Below, piece by piece: positions 1-8,478 of a stretch of DNA of 14,504 nucleotides (within the stretch, counting starts at the first letter, position 1; every line of letters starts with the position of its first letter). Source of the stretch: Actinomycetota bacterium. Its GTDB lineage: Bacteria; Actinomycetota; Acidimicrobiia; Acidimicrobiales; SZUA-35. Location: positions 1 to 14,504 of the forward strand of contig JAQCHM010000039.1 of NCBI GenBank assembly GCA_027730885.1, in the 5' to 3' direction. Both the position numbers and the translations under genes were made by a program. Below the pieces are notes generated by a model, which was not told where the DNA came from, searched no databases, and worked only from the letters and a program-made list of their open reading frames with translations.

Positions 1-2
1 CC

Positions 3-749
3 TCCCCGCCGGTGCCACTGCGGGTTGCCCTGGTGACAAGCGCCGGCAGCGCGGCCGAGGCCGACTTCGTCGGCGAGTCGGGCCTCAGCGGGTTTCCGTT
101 CGAGATCACCCTGTTCGATGCGAGGGTGCAGGGCACAGAGGCGATCGACGACTTGGTGCGAGCCTTCGATGCCATCCACGCCGCCCGCCGCGAGTTCGAC
201 GTCGTCGCCCTCGTCCGTGGCGGCGGCGCGCCGTCCGACCTCGCGGTCTTCGACCACGGTCGCGTTGCGCGCGCCCTCGCGGGATGTCAACTCCCGGTCG
301 TCGTCGGCGTCGGCCACGAGATCGACACGTCGGTCGCCGACCTGGTCGCGGCCCGATCGACCAAGACCCCGACGGCATGTGCCGGCCTGCTCGTCGAGGC
401 GGTCCGGGCCTTCGACCACCAACTGTCCCGTCTGGCTCGCCAGATCACCGCTCGGGCCCAGTGGTGTCTGACCGCCGAGCGCCAACGCATCGACAACGCA
501 GCGCACCGGTTGGTGTCGGCGTCCCATCGCCAGGTCGACCGGCGCGAACACCAGCTGCACACCGCCGCGGTGAAGGTCGGTCTGCTCGACCCCACGGCCA
601 ACTTGGCCCGCGGGTGGTCCATCGTGCACACCAGCGATGGCACCCTCGTCCGATCGACCGCCCAGGTGACCGAGGGGACCGCGCTCGACATCACGACGGC
701 CGGCGGGCGGATCGCCGCAACTGTTCGCCGGACCGAAGCAACACCATGA
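3..749 (+). CDS. xseA: Exodeoxyribonuclease VII large subunit, C-terminal part (5' end outside window)
   Basis: This is the catalytic large subunit of exonuclease VII, which with XseB degrades single-stranded DNA in the cytoplasm. The frame is open to the left edge, so the N-terminal OB-fold domain lies outside the window; a GTG at 12 is probably internal, because the family pattern (PLRVALVTS) continues across it. Visible family hallmarks are RGGGAPSDL, VVGVGHEIDTSVADLVA and TPTACAGLLVEAV in the first half, a helical coiled region in the middle, and the C-terminal LARGWSIV segment with its short beta-rich tail. The TGA stop overlaps the xseB ATG (ATGA), so the subunits are probably translationally coupled. 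Identification is firm; only the 5' end is missing. Confidence 0.95.
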   Translation, partial: SPPVPLRVALVTSAGSAAEADFVGESGLSGFPFEITLFDARVQGTEAIDDLVRAFDAIHAARREFDVVALVRGGGAPSDLAVFDHGRVARALAGCQLPVVVGVGHEIDTSVADLVAARSTKTPTACAGLLVEAVRAFDHQLSRLARQITARAQWCLTAERQRIDNAAHRLVSASHRQVDRREHQLHTAAVKVGLLDPTANLARGWSIVHTSDGTLVRSTAQVTEGTALDITTAGGRIAATVRRTEATP

Positions 750-970
750 CCGACGTCGGGAAATACGGCGAGGCGATCGAAGAACTCGAGCAGATCCTCG
801 CTCGGCTCGAATCGACCATGGTCGACGTCGACGAGCTGACCCAGCACGTACGGCGAGCCGCGCTGCTGATTGAGCAGTGCCGGGGTCGGCTTCGCTCGGT
901 CGAGTCGGACGTGAGTGACGTCCTCACCGAACTCGGCCGACTCGGTGCCGACCCGCAGGATGTCAAGTGA
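746..970 (+). CDS. xseB: Exodeoxyribonuclease VII small subunit
   Basis: A 74-residue protein starting at the ATG inside the ATGA overlap with xseA. Family features are the N-terminal YGEAIEELEQILARLE helix, a short acidic turn (DVDELTQHVRRA), and a second helix with QCRGRLRSVESDV. XseB subunits bind the long helical arm of XseA and are needed for exonuclease VII activity. Length matches the family (about 70-80 residues). The gene ends in AAGTGA, whose GTGA overlaps the start of the next gene, so three genes form one tightly packed transcription unit. The start is fixed by the overlap and by the family N-terminus; a longer upstream in-frame extension would run far into xseA and is a shadow. 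Confidence 0.93.
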   Translation: MTDVGKYGEAIEELEQILARLESTMVDVDELTQHVRRAALLIEQCRGRLRSVESDVSDVLTELGRLGADPQDVK

Positions 971-2040
971 GCGGCGCTCCTGTGGGCCTGACCGAGGTCG
1001 CAGCCCTCGTCGATCGACGACTCTGCGCCCTGTTCGACGAGCAGCGGGCGATCTGGCGGCCGAACGACGCCCGGTTGGTCGAAGCGATCGACGAGTTGGA
1101 ACGCATCGCCAACGGCGGCAAGCGGCTGCGGGCCGCGTTCGCCTTCTGGGGTTGGTACGGAGCCGGACAGATGGACGGCGCGCCCGTCGCCGACGTCGCG
1201 TCGGACCGCATTCTCGACGTCTGTGCCGCCTTCGAACTTCTGCAGGCGTTCGCCCTCATCCACGACGACGTCATGGACGACGCCGACACGCGTCGCAACG
1301 AGCGAACGATCCACGCCGCTCAAGCCGAGCTCGTCCGCTCCCGCGGTTGGAGAGGTGAGCCCCGGCGGTACGGCGAGGGGGTCGCCATCCTCATCGGCGA
1401 CCTCAGCCACGTGTACGCCGATCAGCTCATCGGCAACGACTCCGATCAGGCCCGGCGGATCTGGGACCAATTGCGCATCGAGCTGAACCTCGGTCAGTAC
1501 CTCGACATGCGTACTGCAGCAGCGTCAGAACTCGACCGGGTAACGGCCCAACGCGTTGCGACGTTCAAGTCGGCGCTCTACACCATCGTCCGGCCCCTTC
1601 AGCTCGGCGCCTGCCTTGGTGGGGTCCAGAGCGACGACGTCATGGCACGTCTGGAGGAGTACGGGCGACCGGCCGGCCAGGCGTTCCAACTGCGGGACGA
1701 CCTCCTTGGCGTTTTCGGCGACGCCGACACGGTCGGAAAGCCGGTCGGGAACGACCTGCGAGAGGGCAAACCCACCGAGCTCGTTGCCGCCGCACTCGAG
1801 CGGGCCGACTCAGCCCAACACCGCGTCCTCGGCCGAATCGGCGAACCGAATCTGTCCGACGACGAGGTCCACGGCATTCTCGCCGTCTTGCACGAAACCG
1901 GCGCCGTCGTAGACGTCGAGCGACGCATCGACGCGCTGGTCGTGCGGGCAACCCAAGCAGCGTTCGAGCTACCGTTCCCGCTATCAGTACAAGAAACCCT
2001 GGCGGCGCTGGCGCGCTACGTCGCGGCTCGACAACACTGA
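967..2040 (+). CDS. Short-chain trans-polyprenyl diphosphate synthase (GGPP/FPP synthase type)
   Basis: A 357-residue isoprenyl diphosphate synthase that condenses isopentenyl diphosphate with allylic diphosphates in the cytoplasm. Visible motifs are GGKRLR near residues 50-55 (IPP binding), the first Asp-rich motif HDDVMDDADTRR with DDxxD at 100-104, and the second Asp-rich motif LRDDLLGVFGD beginning at 244, followed by GKPVGNDLREGKPT. The first motif has no two-residue insertion and there is Phe five residues before it and Ala at minus four. In characterised enzymes this pattern is nearer to GGPP than FPP synthases, but product length cannot be settled from sequence alone. The GTG start lies in a GTGA overlap with xseB. 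Pairing with xseAB recalls the bacterial xseB-ispA arrangement. The product would feed carotenoid, quinone or lipid-carrier synthesis. Confidence 0.9.
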   Translation: MSGAPVGLTEVAALVDRRLCALFDEQRAIWRPNDARLVEAIDELERIANGGKRLRAAFAFWGWYGAGQMDGAPVADVASDRILDVCAAFELLQAFALIHDDVMDDADTRRNERTIHAAQAELVRSRGWRGEPRRYGEGVAILIGDLSHVYADQLIGNDSDQARRIWDQLRIELNLGQYLDMRTAAASELDRVTAQRVATFKSALYTIVRPLQLGACLGGVQSDDVMARLEEYGRPAGQAFQLRDDLLGVFGDADTVGKPVGNDLREGKPTELVAAALERADSAQHRVLGRIGEPNLSDDEVHGILAVLHETGAVVDVERRIDALVVRATQAAFELPFPLSVQETLAALARYVAARQH

Positions 2041-2092
2041 ACACCCGCGCCGGACAGGTTGAGGAGCAACGAGAACTGCCGATGATACGAGT

Positions 2093-2412
2093 GTGACCGA
2101 ACGTCAGGTGCGAAGCGCCGATCAACCGTCGGTGGTCGAGAGGCCACGGGTTGCCCTGCTTGCGGGGATGCGCGCGCTCAGGAACGGGGGCTTCGACGAT
2201 TCGTCGAGAGCACTCGAACTGAGCCCCACCGTCGCCGGGCCACTGATCGCCGTGCTGGCTGCCATGCGCTGGGGTGCGGTCATGATCGGCCTGGCCTGGG
2301 CCGCCCAACGGCTTGCGTTCAGCGGAGATCTCGGGGTCGTCGCCACCCTCACCACCACCATCTTCCTGGCATCGTGGCGCACCGTTCGTCCGCTCAAGTT
2401 GGGTGAAGGAAG
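2093..2412 (+). pseudogene. N-terminal remnant of a membrane sensor (probable histidine kinase)
   Basis: From a GTG at 2093 the frame encodes about 106 plausible residues: a polar N-terminus, then two hydrophobic segments (MRWGAVMIGLAWAAQRLAF and LGVVATLTTTIFLASW), ending with RTVRPLKLGEGS. This resembles the membrane input region of actinobacterial sensor kinases. Past about 2410 the frame turns into low-complexity arginine/cysteine/proline nonsense and stops at 2500. At the same point another frame starts to encode the end of a LuxR-type response regulator. No kinase HisKA or ATP-binding region exists anywhere between, so this is a truncated gene. The exact endpoint is estimated from where coding character changes. 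It could instead be a different two-helix membrane protein; the kinase call rests mainly on the neighbouring regulator fragment. Confidence 0.6.
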
Positions 2413-2751
2413 CGCCGGACAGCAGACGTGCGCGAGACCGTGCTTCGCGTGGTCGAAGGCGAGACCGTACTGTCCCCGGCCCTGGCCGGCGCGATGCTGA
2501 CCGCCATGCACGACGCTCGCGTCCAGGAGGCACTGCTGTCGGAACGTCAGGTCGAGATCCTTCAGGCGATCGCCGATGGCATGAGCACCAAGCAGGCCGG
2601 GCGGTACCTCGGAATCGCCACCAAGACGGTCCACAATCACCTCAACGCCATCTATCGCAAGCTCGACGCCCAGAGCCTCACGCACGCCGTGCTCGGCGCG
2701 GTCCGTCTCGGTATCATCGATCTCAAGAGCACCGAGGAAACCGCCGTCTGA
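2407..2751 (+). pseudogene. C-terminal remnant of a LuxR/NarL-family response regulator
   Basis: This frame, open from just after a TGA at 2404, encodes the linker and DNA-binding domain of a NarL/LuxR-type regulator. The end of the linker (VVEGETVLSPALAG) is followed by the helix-turn-helix: LSERQVEILQAIADG, MSTKQAGRYLGIATKTVHNHL and NAIYRKLDAQSLTHAV. The phosphate-accepting receiver domain, about 120 residues, is missing. A GTG at 2428 could start a free-standing 107-residue DNA-binding protein, so residual function is possible. The simplest reading is that one deletion removed the kinase C-terminus and the regulator receiver domain, joining the two genes out of frame. Alternatively it is an assembly collapse. 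A weak inverted repeat GGCGAA/TTCGCC at 2781-2786 and 2811-2816 follows, with no T-tract. Confidence 0.65.
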
Positions 2752-2883
2752 ACCCGCGAGCGATCCCGGCCTGTCCACGGGGCGAAGTGCCCGGCGAGCA
2801 CAGGTGCCCATTCGCCTGAACGTCCACCTGCGGTATTCCTGTAGGGAACGACCTCGGGCGGGGTCCTGGCGAAAGGTAAGCGT

Positions 2884-2976
2884 GTGGACAAGCGAGTGTC
2901 GGTGGTGCGGGCTCTCTTCATTTCAGCCGCCATCTCACTGCTCGTGGCTCTGCCGTTGATCTTGGGCGCCCTGTAA
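2884..2976 (+). CDS. Predicted 30-residue single-pass membrane peptide
   Basis: A short frame from GTG at 2884 to TAA at 2976 encodes a basic N-terminus (MDKRVSVVR) followed by one strongly hydrophobic stretch (ALFISAAISLLVALPLILGAL) that runs to the last residue. A purine-rich GAAAGG lies about 6-8 bases upstream of the start, and the stop lies 9 bases before the prfC start, with the TAA itself forming part of a candidate -10 box for prfC. Charge followed by a 20-residue hydrophobic helix fits an inner-membrane microprotein with a cytoplasmic N-terminus. I recognise no family. It may be a real small protein or a chance frame in a leader region; conservation of the peptide in relatives would decide. 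Confidence 0.4.
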   Translation: MDKRVSVVRALFISAAISLLVALPLILGAL

Positions 2977-2979
2977 CGT
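2974..2979 (+). promoter_or_regulatory. Candidate -10 box for leaderless prfC transcript
   Basis: TAACGT lies 6 bases before the prfC GTG at 2986. This TANNNT-to-start spacing is typical of leaderless actinobacterial transcripts, in which the first transcribed base is at or next to the start codon. No good -35 box is visible, and no Shine-Dalgarno sequence precedes the GTG. Confidence 0.4.
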
Positions 2980-2985
2980 TACGGG

Positions 2986-4572
2986 GTGACAACACCTCGG
3001 GATGAAGCCGCGAAACGGCGGACCTTCGCCATCATCTCGCACCCTGATGCCGGAAAGACCACCCTCACCGAGAAGTTCCTCCTGTACGGAGGCGCGCTCG
3101 GCAAAGAGGCAGGAACGGTCAAGGCCCGGGAGGGTCGCCGATCGGCGACCTCGGACTGGATGGAGCTCGAACAGCAGCGCGGCATCTCCATCACCTCGAC
3201 GGTGCTGCAGTTCCCCTACCGGGACTGCACCGTCAACCTCCTCGACACCCCTGGCCACCGAGACTTCTCCGAGGACACCTACCGGGTCCTGGCAGCAGCC
3301 GACGCAGCCGTCATGGTCATCGACGCGGCGAAGGGCATCGAACCCCAGACCCTCAAGCTCTTCGAGGTCTGCCGCGAGCGCGAAATCCCGTTCCTGACGT
3401 TCATCAACAAGTTCGACCGCCCAGGCCAAGCCCCGCTGGAACTGCTCGATCAGATCGAGGAGACCCTGGTCGTCGAACCCACTCCCGTCACCTGGCCCGT
3501 CGGAATTCCCGGCGACTTCCGTGGGGTGATCCACCAGGAGACCGGTGAATACACGAGGTTCGAGCGCACCGCCAGGGGCTCCACCATCGCCCCAGAGGAG
3601 GTGATCGACCACGAACGGGCAGCCAATGAGGAGGGCGCCTCGTGGACGACCGCTCTCGAAGAGGCCCAGCTGCTGACCGAGGTCGGACGCATCGCCGACC
3701 GCAAGACCTTCCTGGCCTGTGAGTCGACACCGGTCTTCTTCGGCTCGGCGCTGACGAACTTCGGCGTGCGGTTCCTGCTCGACGGTGTCGTCGACCTCGT
3801 CCCCAGCCCCTCACCGCGTCAACTGATCGACGGATCCCGCCGGCCCCTGGATGATCCCTTCTCCGGACTGGTGTTCAAGGTGCAGGCGGGCATGGACAAG
3901 GCCCATCGCGACCGCATCGCCTTCGTTCGGGTCTGCTCGGGGAAGTTCGAACGGGGCATGATGGCGACGTCGGGTCGGTCCGGACGGCAGTTCTCAACCA
4001 AGTACGCGCAGACGATGTTCGGCCAGGATCGAGAGACCGTCGAGGACGCCTGGCCGGGCGATGTGATCGGCCTGGTCAACGCCAACGACCTCCGGGTGGG
4101 CGACGCGGTGTATGTCGACCGCCCGGCCGACTTCCCGCCGTTGCCGGCGTTTGCGCCGGAGTACTTCATGCGAGCCAGGGTCAAGGACACCTCCAAGTTC
4201 AAACAGTTCCGCAGTGGGATCGCCCAGCTCGACGAGGAGGGAACGGTGCAGGTGCTCCGACAGCGGGACCTCGGCGACCAGGCCCCCATCTTCGCGGCCG
4301 TCGGACCCATGCAGTTCGAGGTCGCGAGCTACCGACTGGCCAACGAGTTCAATGCCGAGATCGAACTGACGTCGACCCCGTACACCATCGCCAGACGCAC
4401 CGACGCCGCGTCAACCGACGCGCTGCGGGCCATGCAGGGCGTCGAGGTTCTCGAGCGGGCCGACGGTACCAAGCTGGCGGTGTTCGAAAGTCGGTACTGG
4501 ATGGAACGGGTATTGCGCGACTATCCCGAATTGATGCTCGACCGCCTCATCGCCGAGGGTGGCCTCGGCTGA
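2986..4572 (+). CDS. prfC: Peptide chain release factor 3
   Basis: A 528-residue translational GTPase, the same size as E. coli RF3 (about 529). It removes RF1 or RF2 from the ribosome after peptide release. The G domain is complete: the P-loop HPDAGKTTLTEK at about 19-30, GISITSTVLQF switch I, DTPGHRDFSEDTYR switch II at about 87-100, and FINKFDRPG for guanine recognition. The IEPQTLKLFEVCR and TPVTWPVGIP segments distinguish RF3 from EF-G, as does the short C-terminal region after domain II (VLRQRDLGDQAPIFAAVGP). In RF3 the guanine motif is often NKLDR or NKMDR; Phe here is a mild variant. The TGA stop shares its last base with the ATG of the next gene (TGATG). RF3 is not required for selenocysteine decoding, so no link with the downstream selenoprotein genes is claimed. 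Confidence 0.95.
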   Translation: MTTPRDEAAKRRTFAIISHPDAGKTTLTEKFLLYGGALGKEAGTVKAREGRRSATSDWMELEQQRGISITSTVLQFPYRDCTVNLLDTPGHRDFSEDTYRVLAAADAAVMVIDAAKGIEPQTLKLFEVCREREIPFLTFINKFDRPGQAPLELLDQIEETLVVEPTPVTWPVGIPGDFRGVIHQETGEYTRFERTARGSTIAPEEVIDHERAANEEGASWTTALEEAQLLTEVGRIADRKTFLACESTPVFFGSALTNFGVRFLLDGVVDLVPSPSPRQLIDGSRRPLDDPFSGLVFKVQAGMDKAHRDRIAFVRVCSGKFERGMMATSGRSGRQFSTKYAQTMFGQDRETVEDAWPGDVIGLVNANDLRVGDAVYVDRPADFPPLPAFAPEYFMRARVKDTSKFKQFRSGIAQLDEEGTVQVLRQRDLGDQAPIFAAVGPMQFEVASYRLANEFNAEIELTSTPYTIARRTDAASTDALRAMQGVEVLERADGTKLAVFESRYWMERVLRDYPELMLDRLIAEGGLG

Positions 4573-6146
4573 TGACGACCCCGCCGCGGTGGGTCCCCAA
4601 AGCCGTTGCCTTGGTGGTCGCACTCGGCGGGCTGATGGTCGTCGGGAACAGCGTCCTCGAGAAGCCGCAGATCTCCCCGGAGGCCGCGATCGAACTATCG
4701 GACGAACAATCGGTAGGAGGGGCCACAACGTCCTCGGTCCGTTCGACGACCGCGTCCACAGCACCGCCCAGCACCGCGCCTCCGACGACCGCCGCTCCGT
4801 CGTTCACCGAGTTCGCCGGATGGGTGGACCCCCAGTCGTCGGGACATCCGTGGTCGGCGCTCGGAGCGGTCGAGGGGTTGTTGACCTTCCGGGGCAACCC
4901 AACCCGATCGTTCTACGGCTCCGGCCCCGTGCCGGCGAACCCCAAAGTCATCTGGACCTTCGACATCGGGTGTGCGAATTCGCCGGTCGGCGGTGAAAAC
5001 AAGCAGTGGTGCGGATCCGGGTGGACAGGACAGCCGGCCATCTTCCACCCACCAGGCAACGAATCGGCATGGTGGCTCGCGTTCGGCGCGTACAACCGGA
5101 ACGTCAACTTCCTCGATCCCGACACCGGCGCGGTGGTCTATCCGCCGTATGCGACCGGCGACATCATCAAGGGCACCATCACCATCGACCCCGACGGCTT
5201 TCCCCTGCTCTACACCGGCAGCCGCGACAACTTCTTCCATGTCGTCGCCCTCGACAGACCCGAGCCGACACCGCTGTGGAAGCTCGCGGCCGATGCCGTC
5301 ACGCCGACCCTCTGGAACGACGACTGGGACGGGTCCGGCCTCGTCATCGACGACTATCTCTTTGAAGGGGGCGAGAACTCTCGCATCTTCGTCGTGAAAC
5401 TCAACCGGGGCTACGACACGGCCGGGCTCGTCACCGTCGACCCCGAGATCGTGTTCTCTGCCCCCGGTTGGGACGACGAGCTGTTGGCTGCAGTCAACAC
5501 CGATGTCTCCATCGAGAACTCGGTGGCCGTCAGCGGCGACACCCTCTACTTCGCCAACTCGGGCGGGCTGGTGCAGGGTTGGGATCTGTCGACCCTGACG
5601 ACAGGCGGCGAGCCCGCGCGGGTCTTTCGGTTCTGGAACGGGGACGACACCGATGCGTCCATCGTCATCGACGACGAGGGCATGCTCTACGTCGCAAGCG
5701 AGTACGAACGGGGCAACGCGCGAGCCCAGGAGTTGGGTCAGGTCATCAAGCTCGACCCGTCGAACCCGGACAACCCTCTGGTGTGGAGCAGGGAGGCCAG
5801 CTCGGGTCTCGATTCCGGGGTCTGGGCCACACCGGCGCTGGCCGGTGACCTGCTCGTCGTCTCAACCGACGACGGCCGGGTGCTCGGCCTCGACCGCGCA
5901 ACCGGCCAGGAGCGCTGGGTCCTGAACCTTCCGGGTCCGCTGTGGCAGAGCCCGGTCGTGGTCGACAACGTCCTGATCCAGGGCGACTGCGAAGGTGTGC
6001 TGCACGGTTTCGACCTGACCGTGTCTCCGCCGGCTCCGCTGTGGAGTGTGACCTTGGGTGGCTGCATCGAGAGCACGCCCGCCGTGTGGCACGGTCGGAT
6101 CTATGTCGGCTCCCGAAACGGCACCTTCTACGCCCTCGCCGACTGA
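4572..6146 (+). CDS. Exported PQQ-like beta-propeller repeat protein
   Basis: A 524-residue protein beginning with a basic residue and a hydrophobic segment (VPKAVALVVALGGLMVVG), a signal anchor or uncleaved signal. A Ser/Thr/Pro-rich linker at about 50-75 follows, then a long domain with recurring PQQ/WD-like blades. Blade marks include LDPDTGAVVY, LDRATGQERW and WQSPVVVDNVLIQGD, and the end reads STPAVWHGRIYVGSRNGTFYAL. No Cys sits in a lipobox. Such proteins fold as seven- or eight-bladed propellers outside the membrane; members range from alcohol-dehydrogenase-like enzymes to scaffolds. The dehydrogenase calcium and PQQ contacts are not evident, so an enzymatic role is not claimed. The ATG shares one base with the prfC stop. 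The 3' end overlaps the convergent transporter gene by 19 bases. Confidence 0.8.
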   Translation: MTTPPRWVPKAVALVVALGGLMVVGNSVLEKPQISPEAAIELSDEQSVGGATTSSVRSTTASTAPPSTAPPTTAAPSFTEFAGWVDPQSSGHPWSALGAVEGLLTFRGNPTRSFYGSGPVPANPKVIWTFDIGCANSPVGGENKQWCGSGWTGQPAIFHPPGNESAWWLAFGAYNRNVNFLDPDTGAVVYPPYATGDIIKGTITIDPDGFPLLYTGSRDNFFHVVALDRPEPTPLWKLAADAVTPTLWNDDWDGSGLVIDDYLFEGGENSRIFVVKLNRGYDTAGLVTVDPEIVFSAPGWDDELLAAVNTDVSIENSVAVSGDTLYFANSGGLVQGWDLSTLTTGGEPARVFRFWNGDDTDASIVIDDEGMLYVASEYERGNARAQELGQVIKLDPSNPDNPLVWSREASSGLDSGVWATPALAGDLLVVSTDDGRVLGLDRATGQERWVLNLPGPLWQSPVVVDNVLIQGDCEGVLHGFDLTVSPPAPLWSVTLGGCIESTPAVWHGRIYVGSRNGTFYALAD

Positions 6147-7444
6147 GCAAGGGCCGGCCCGCCGACGACCGGCGCGGGCTCCTTCCAGAGCCGCTGCGCT
6201 TGGCTGGTCGGCCCGGCCGCCAAGAGGGCCAGGAAGCCGACGACGTTGGCGGCCGCGGCCGCGACGAAGGCCAATTGATAGTTGGCCTGATCGTGGAGGA
6301 ACCCCAACAGGTAGGGGCCGCCGGCGACACCAACCGTGCCTGCGAGCTGGTTGAGCGAGTAGATCCGGCTGTACTCCTTCACGCCGAAGGCCTCGGCCAG
6401 CAACAGCGGCTGCAGCATCAACAGATTGCCGACACTCATCCCGAAGAACACGGTGCTGGCCAGCACGGTCACCCGCGAGTTGGCCAACGACAGACAGATC
6501 AGTGCGCCCGCCTGGGCGACGGTGAGCACAGTCGTCAGCATCTTGGTGCTCATCCATCTCAGTACGATCCCGCTGGCCAACCGGGCCAGGACACTGGTGG
6601 CAGCCAGAGTGGCGACGGTGACACCCGCCGTTGAGACATCGGTACGTTCGCTTGCCATGGAGTAGAGATGAGCGATCGCGCCGACCTGGGCCATGAAGAT
6701 CATGCCGTACGTCAGGCAGAGCCAACGGAAATACCGGGTGCGCACGGCCACGGCGAACGGAGCGCCCGCGACCGGTCTGGGCTGAGGCGGGGTAGGGGCG
6801 CCATCGGGCTCCAGACCCCGACTCGAGGGAAAGTTGCGCAGGAGCAACAAGGCGAGGGGCACGATGCCGATGAACCACACGATGGCCATCCAGGTGGCCG
6901 AGGCAGCCAGACCGTGGTCCACGATGCTGGCGGCGGCCAGTGGCGTGAGCACGATGCCGCCCATGGACAGACCCGTCGACGCCAGCGACAACGCGGTCGG
7001 ACGACGTCGATCGAACCAGCGGGCCACGAGCGTCGTTCCGGGCACCAGCCCGGCCAAGGCGAACGAGATGCCATAGACCGAGAAGAAGAGGTAGTAGGTC
7101 GCCAACGTGTCGACCCACCGAAGCGACGCCAACGTGAACGAGCCCAGCACGCCACCGGCCAGGTAGAACCAGCGGAGGTCCACCTCGTTCAGCTTCTTGG
7201 CCAGGAGGAAGCCGGTGAGGCCGGAGATCGAGAAGAACAACGTCGGCCCCAACGACGCTGCCTGAACGCTCAGACCCAGTTCCGCGACGCCCGCCCTCAG
7301 GATCACCGACGCCAGGTAGAAGCCGAGTCCCGCGCCGGTCAGCAGAATGAGGAACACCGTCCACACGATCACCCAGCCGTAGAAGAACCCGGCCGGTACG
7401 TCGGCCGCCGACGCCACCCGCGGAAGCCTGGCGACCGACCTCAC
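6128..7444 (-). CDS. Major facilitator superfamily transporter
   Basis: A 438-residue membrane protein with about 12 hydrophobic helices arranged in two halves, separated by a polar loop (RNFPSSRGLEPDGAPTPPQP). The first helix region is FFYGWVIVWTVFLILLTGAG, and the loop between helices 2 and 3 has the MFS-like LLAKKLNEVDLRW. The VPGTTLVARWFDRRRPTALSLA segment, with its WF-x-RRR signature, is typical of the monocarboxylate/oxalate-formate type branch. A substrate cannot be named; organic acids are likely from the family. The GTG start at 7444 overlaps the upstream reductase stop (GTGA), fixing the start; a longer frame reaching 7573 only repeats antisense of the reductase end. The pair is probably an operon, which hints at transport of a metabolite related to the reductase. 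Confidence 0.85.
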   Translation of the reverse strand: MRSVARLPRVASAADVPAGFFYGWVIVWTVFLILLTGAGLGFYLASVILRAGVAELGLSVQAASLGPTLFFSISGLTGFLLAKKLNEVDLRWFYLAGGVLGSFTLASLRWVDTLATYYLFFSVYGISFALAGLVPGTTLVARWFDRRRPTALSLASTGLSMGGIVLTPLAAASIVDHGLAASATWMAIVWFIGIVPLALLLLRNFPSSRGLEPDGAPTPPQPRPVAGAPFAVAVRTRYFRWLCLTYGMIFMAQVGAIAHLYSMASERTDVSTAGVTVATLAATSVLARLASGIVLRWMSTKMLTTVLTVAQAGALICLSLANSRVTVLASTVFFGMSVGNLLMLQPLLLAEAFGVKEYSRIYSLNQLAGTVGVAGGPYLLGFLHDQANYQLAFVAAAAANVVGFLALLAAGPTSQAQRLWKEPAPVVGGPALAQSARA

Positions 7445-8382
7445 TGTCCCGAGCCGAAGGAGTGGTTCTCCAGCGATCGAATGAGTGAGGACACCACGAC
7501 GTTCCCCGGGGCCGTCAAGCCAACCTCGGCTGCGGCTACCGGAATGGCGCCGTTGATGGCATCGATCTCGCAACGGCGGCCCGCCTGGAAATCGAGGAGC
7601 ATCGAAGGCTTTGCCCCCGTGAGCTTGCTGCCGAACTCGCGTGTGTAGGCAACGGGGTCGTCAAAGCCAAGCGGGATCCCCTTGGCCATGGCCACCTCGA
7701 AGGCCTCGGTGGCGCAGGTCGCTGACAGCAGGGAGGCATCGGGATCGTCGAGCAGTTCGCCGACTCGGAGGCGGGTGACGGTGCACGGCCCGGAGAAGGC
7801 CACGTTGCAGATCAGCTTCTCCCATACCAGTTGGTGCACGTTCTCGTAGGCCGCGACGTTGAACCCGCTGCTGCGCCAGACCTCAGCGATTGCCTCGACC
7901 CGTGGTGAAACCCCGGGTCCGGCGAACTCGCCCAACCGGACCAACTCCATGCCGTTGTGGTGGACATGGCCGGGTCCGACCATGGATGCTCCGAAGCCGC
8001 CAACGACCCCAATGACCACACGGTCGAGGCTGAGTGCCGCTGCGGCACGCTGGGGTCCGCCGAGTCCGTTCTGGATCGAAAGCACCGGTGTGTCATCGGT
8101 CAGAATCGAGCCGAGGGCCAAAGCAGCGTCGGTGACCTGACCCACCTTGGTTGCGAGGATGACCAAGTCAACGGGACCAGGGATCTGGTCAGGGGCAGCC
8201 ACCGCCCCGGCAAGTCGGACCGTTCGATCGCCTGACGCGCCCTGTACTCGCAGGCCCGACGCATTGATGGTGTCGACGTGCTCGTTCCAGGTGTCGACCG
8301 CCCAGACGTCATTGCCCCCATCAGCCAACAAGCCGGCATACACCGAGCCCATGGCGCCACATCCGACGATCGCGATTCGCAT
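7441..8382 (-). CDS. Ketopantoate reductase family (PanE/ApbA) oxidoreductase
   Basis: A 313-residue NADPH-dependent reductase of the 2-dehydropantoate 2-reductase family, which in pantothenate synthesis reduces ketopantoate to pantoate. The N-terminal Rossmann domain starts with MRIAIVGCGAMGSVYAG (GxGxxG at about 7-12). The central IQNGLGG motif, the helix WEKLICNVAFSGPCTVTR with the family catalytic Lys and Asn, and CEIDAINGAIPVAA with the substrate-binding Glu are all present. A Shine-Dalgarno GGGAGG lies 8 bases before the ATG (plus-strand 8391-8396). Many family members act on other 2-keto acids, so panE itself is not asserted, especially as the partner gene is a transporter rather than panB or panC. 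Confidence 0.85.
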   Translation of the reverse strand: MRIAIVGCGAMGSVYAGLLADGGNDVWAVDTWNEHVDTINASGLRVQGASGDRTVRLAGAVAAPDQIPGPVDLVILATKVGQVTDAALALGSILTDDTPVLSIQNGLGGPQRAAAALSLDRVVIGVVGGFGASMVGPGHVHHNGMELVRLGEFAGPGVSPRVEAIAEVWRSSGFNVAAYENVHQLVWEKLICNVAFSGPCTVTRLRVGELLDDPDASLLSATCATEAFEVAMAKGIPLGFDDPVAYTREFGSKLTGAKPSMLLDFQAGRRCEIDAINGAIPVAAAEVGLTAPGNVVVSSLIRSLENHSFGSGQ

Positions 8383-8478
8383 GGCACAAGCCTCCCACGC
8401 TTGGCCCGTTCCGATCGAAAGCGGGTCCGGGACCAGGACGCGTTCCGCTCCAGAGACCCGCTAGGCTCGACGGCTCCT

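Noticed and set aside
4572..6146. PQQ-dependent dehydrogenase
   Set aside because: Propeller repeats are present but I cannot see the PQQ and calcium contact residues, so only a propeller fold is claimed.
5862..7364. 500-residue minus-strand open frame
   Set aside because: It overlaps the MFS transporter in a different frame and is rich in Arg, Gly and Pro with no hydrophobic helices, so it is a shadow.
7445..7573. N-terminal extension of the MFS transporter
   Set aside because: It would be antisense-free overlap with the end of the reductase gene and adds Arg-rich nonsense; the GTG at 7444 gives a clean GTGA overlap.
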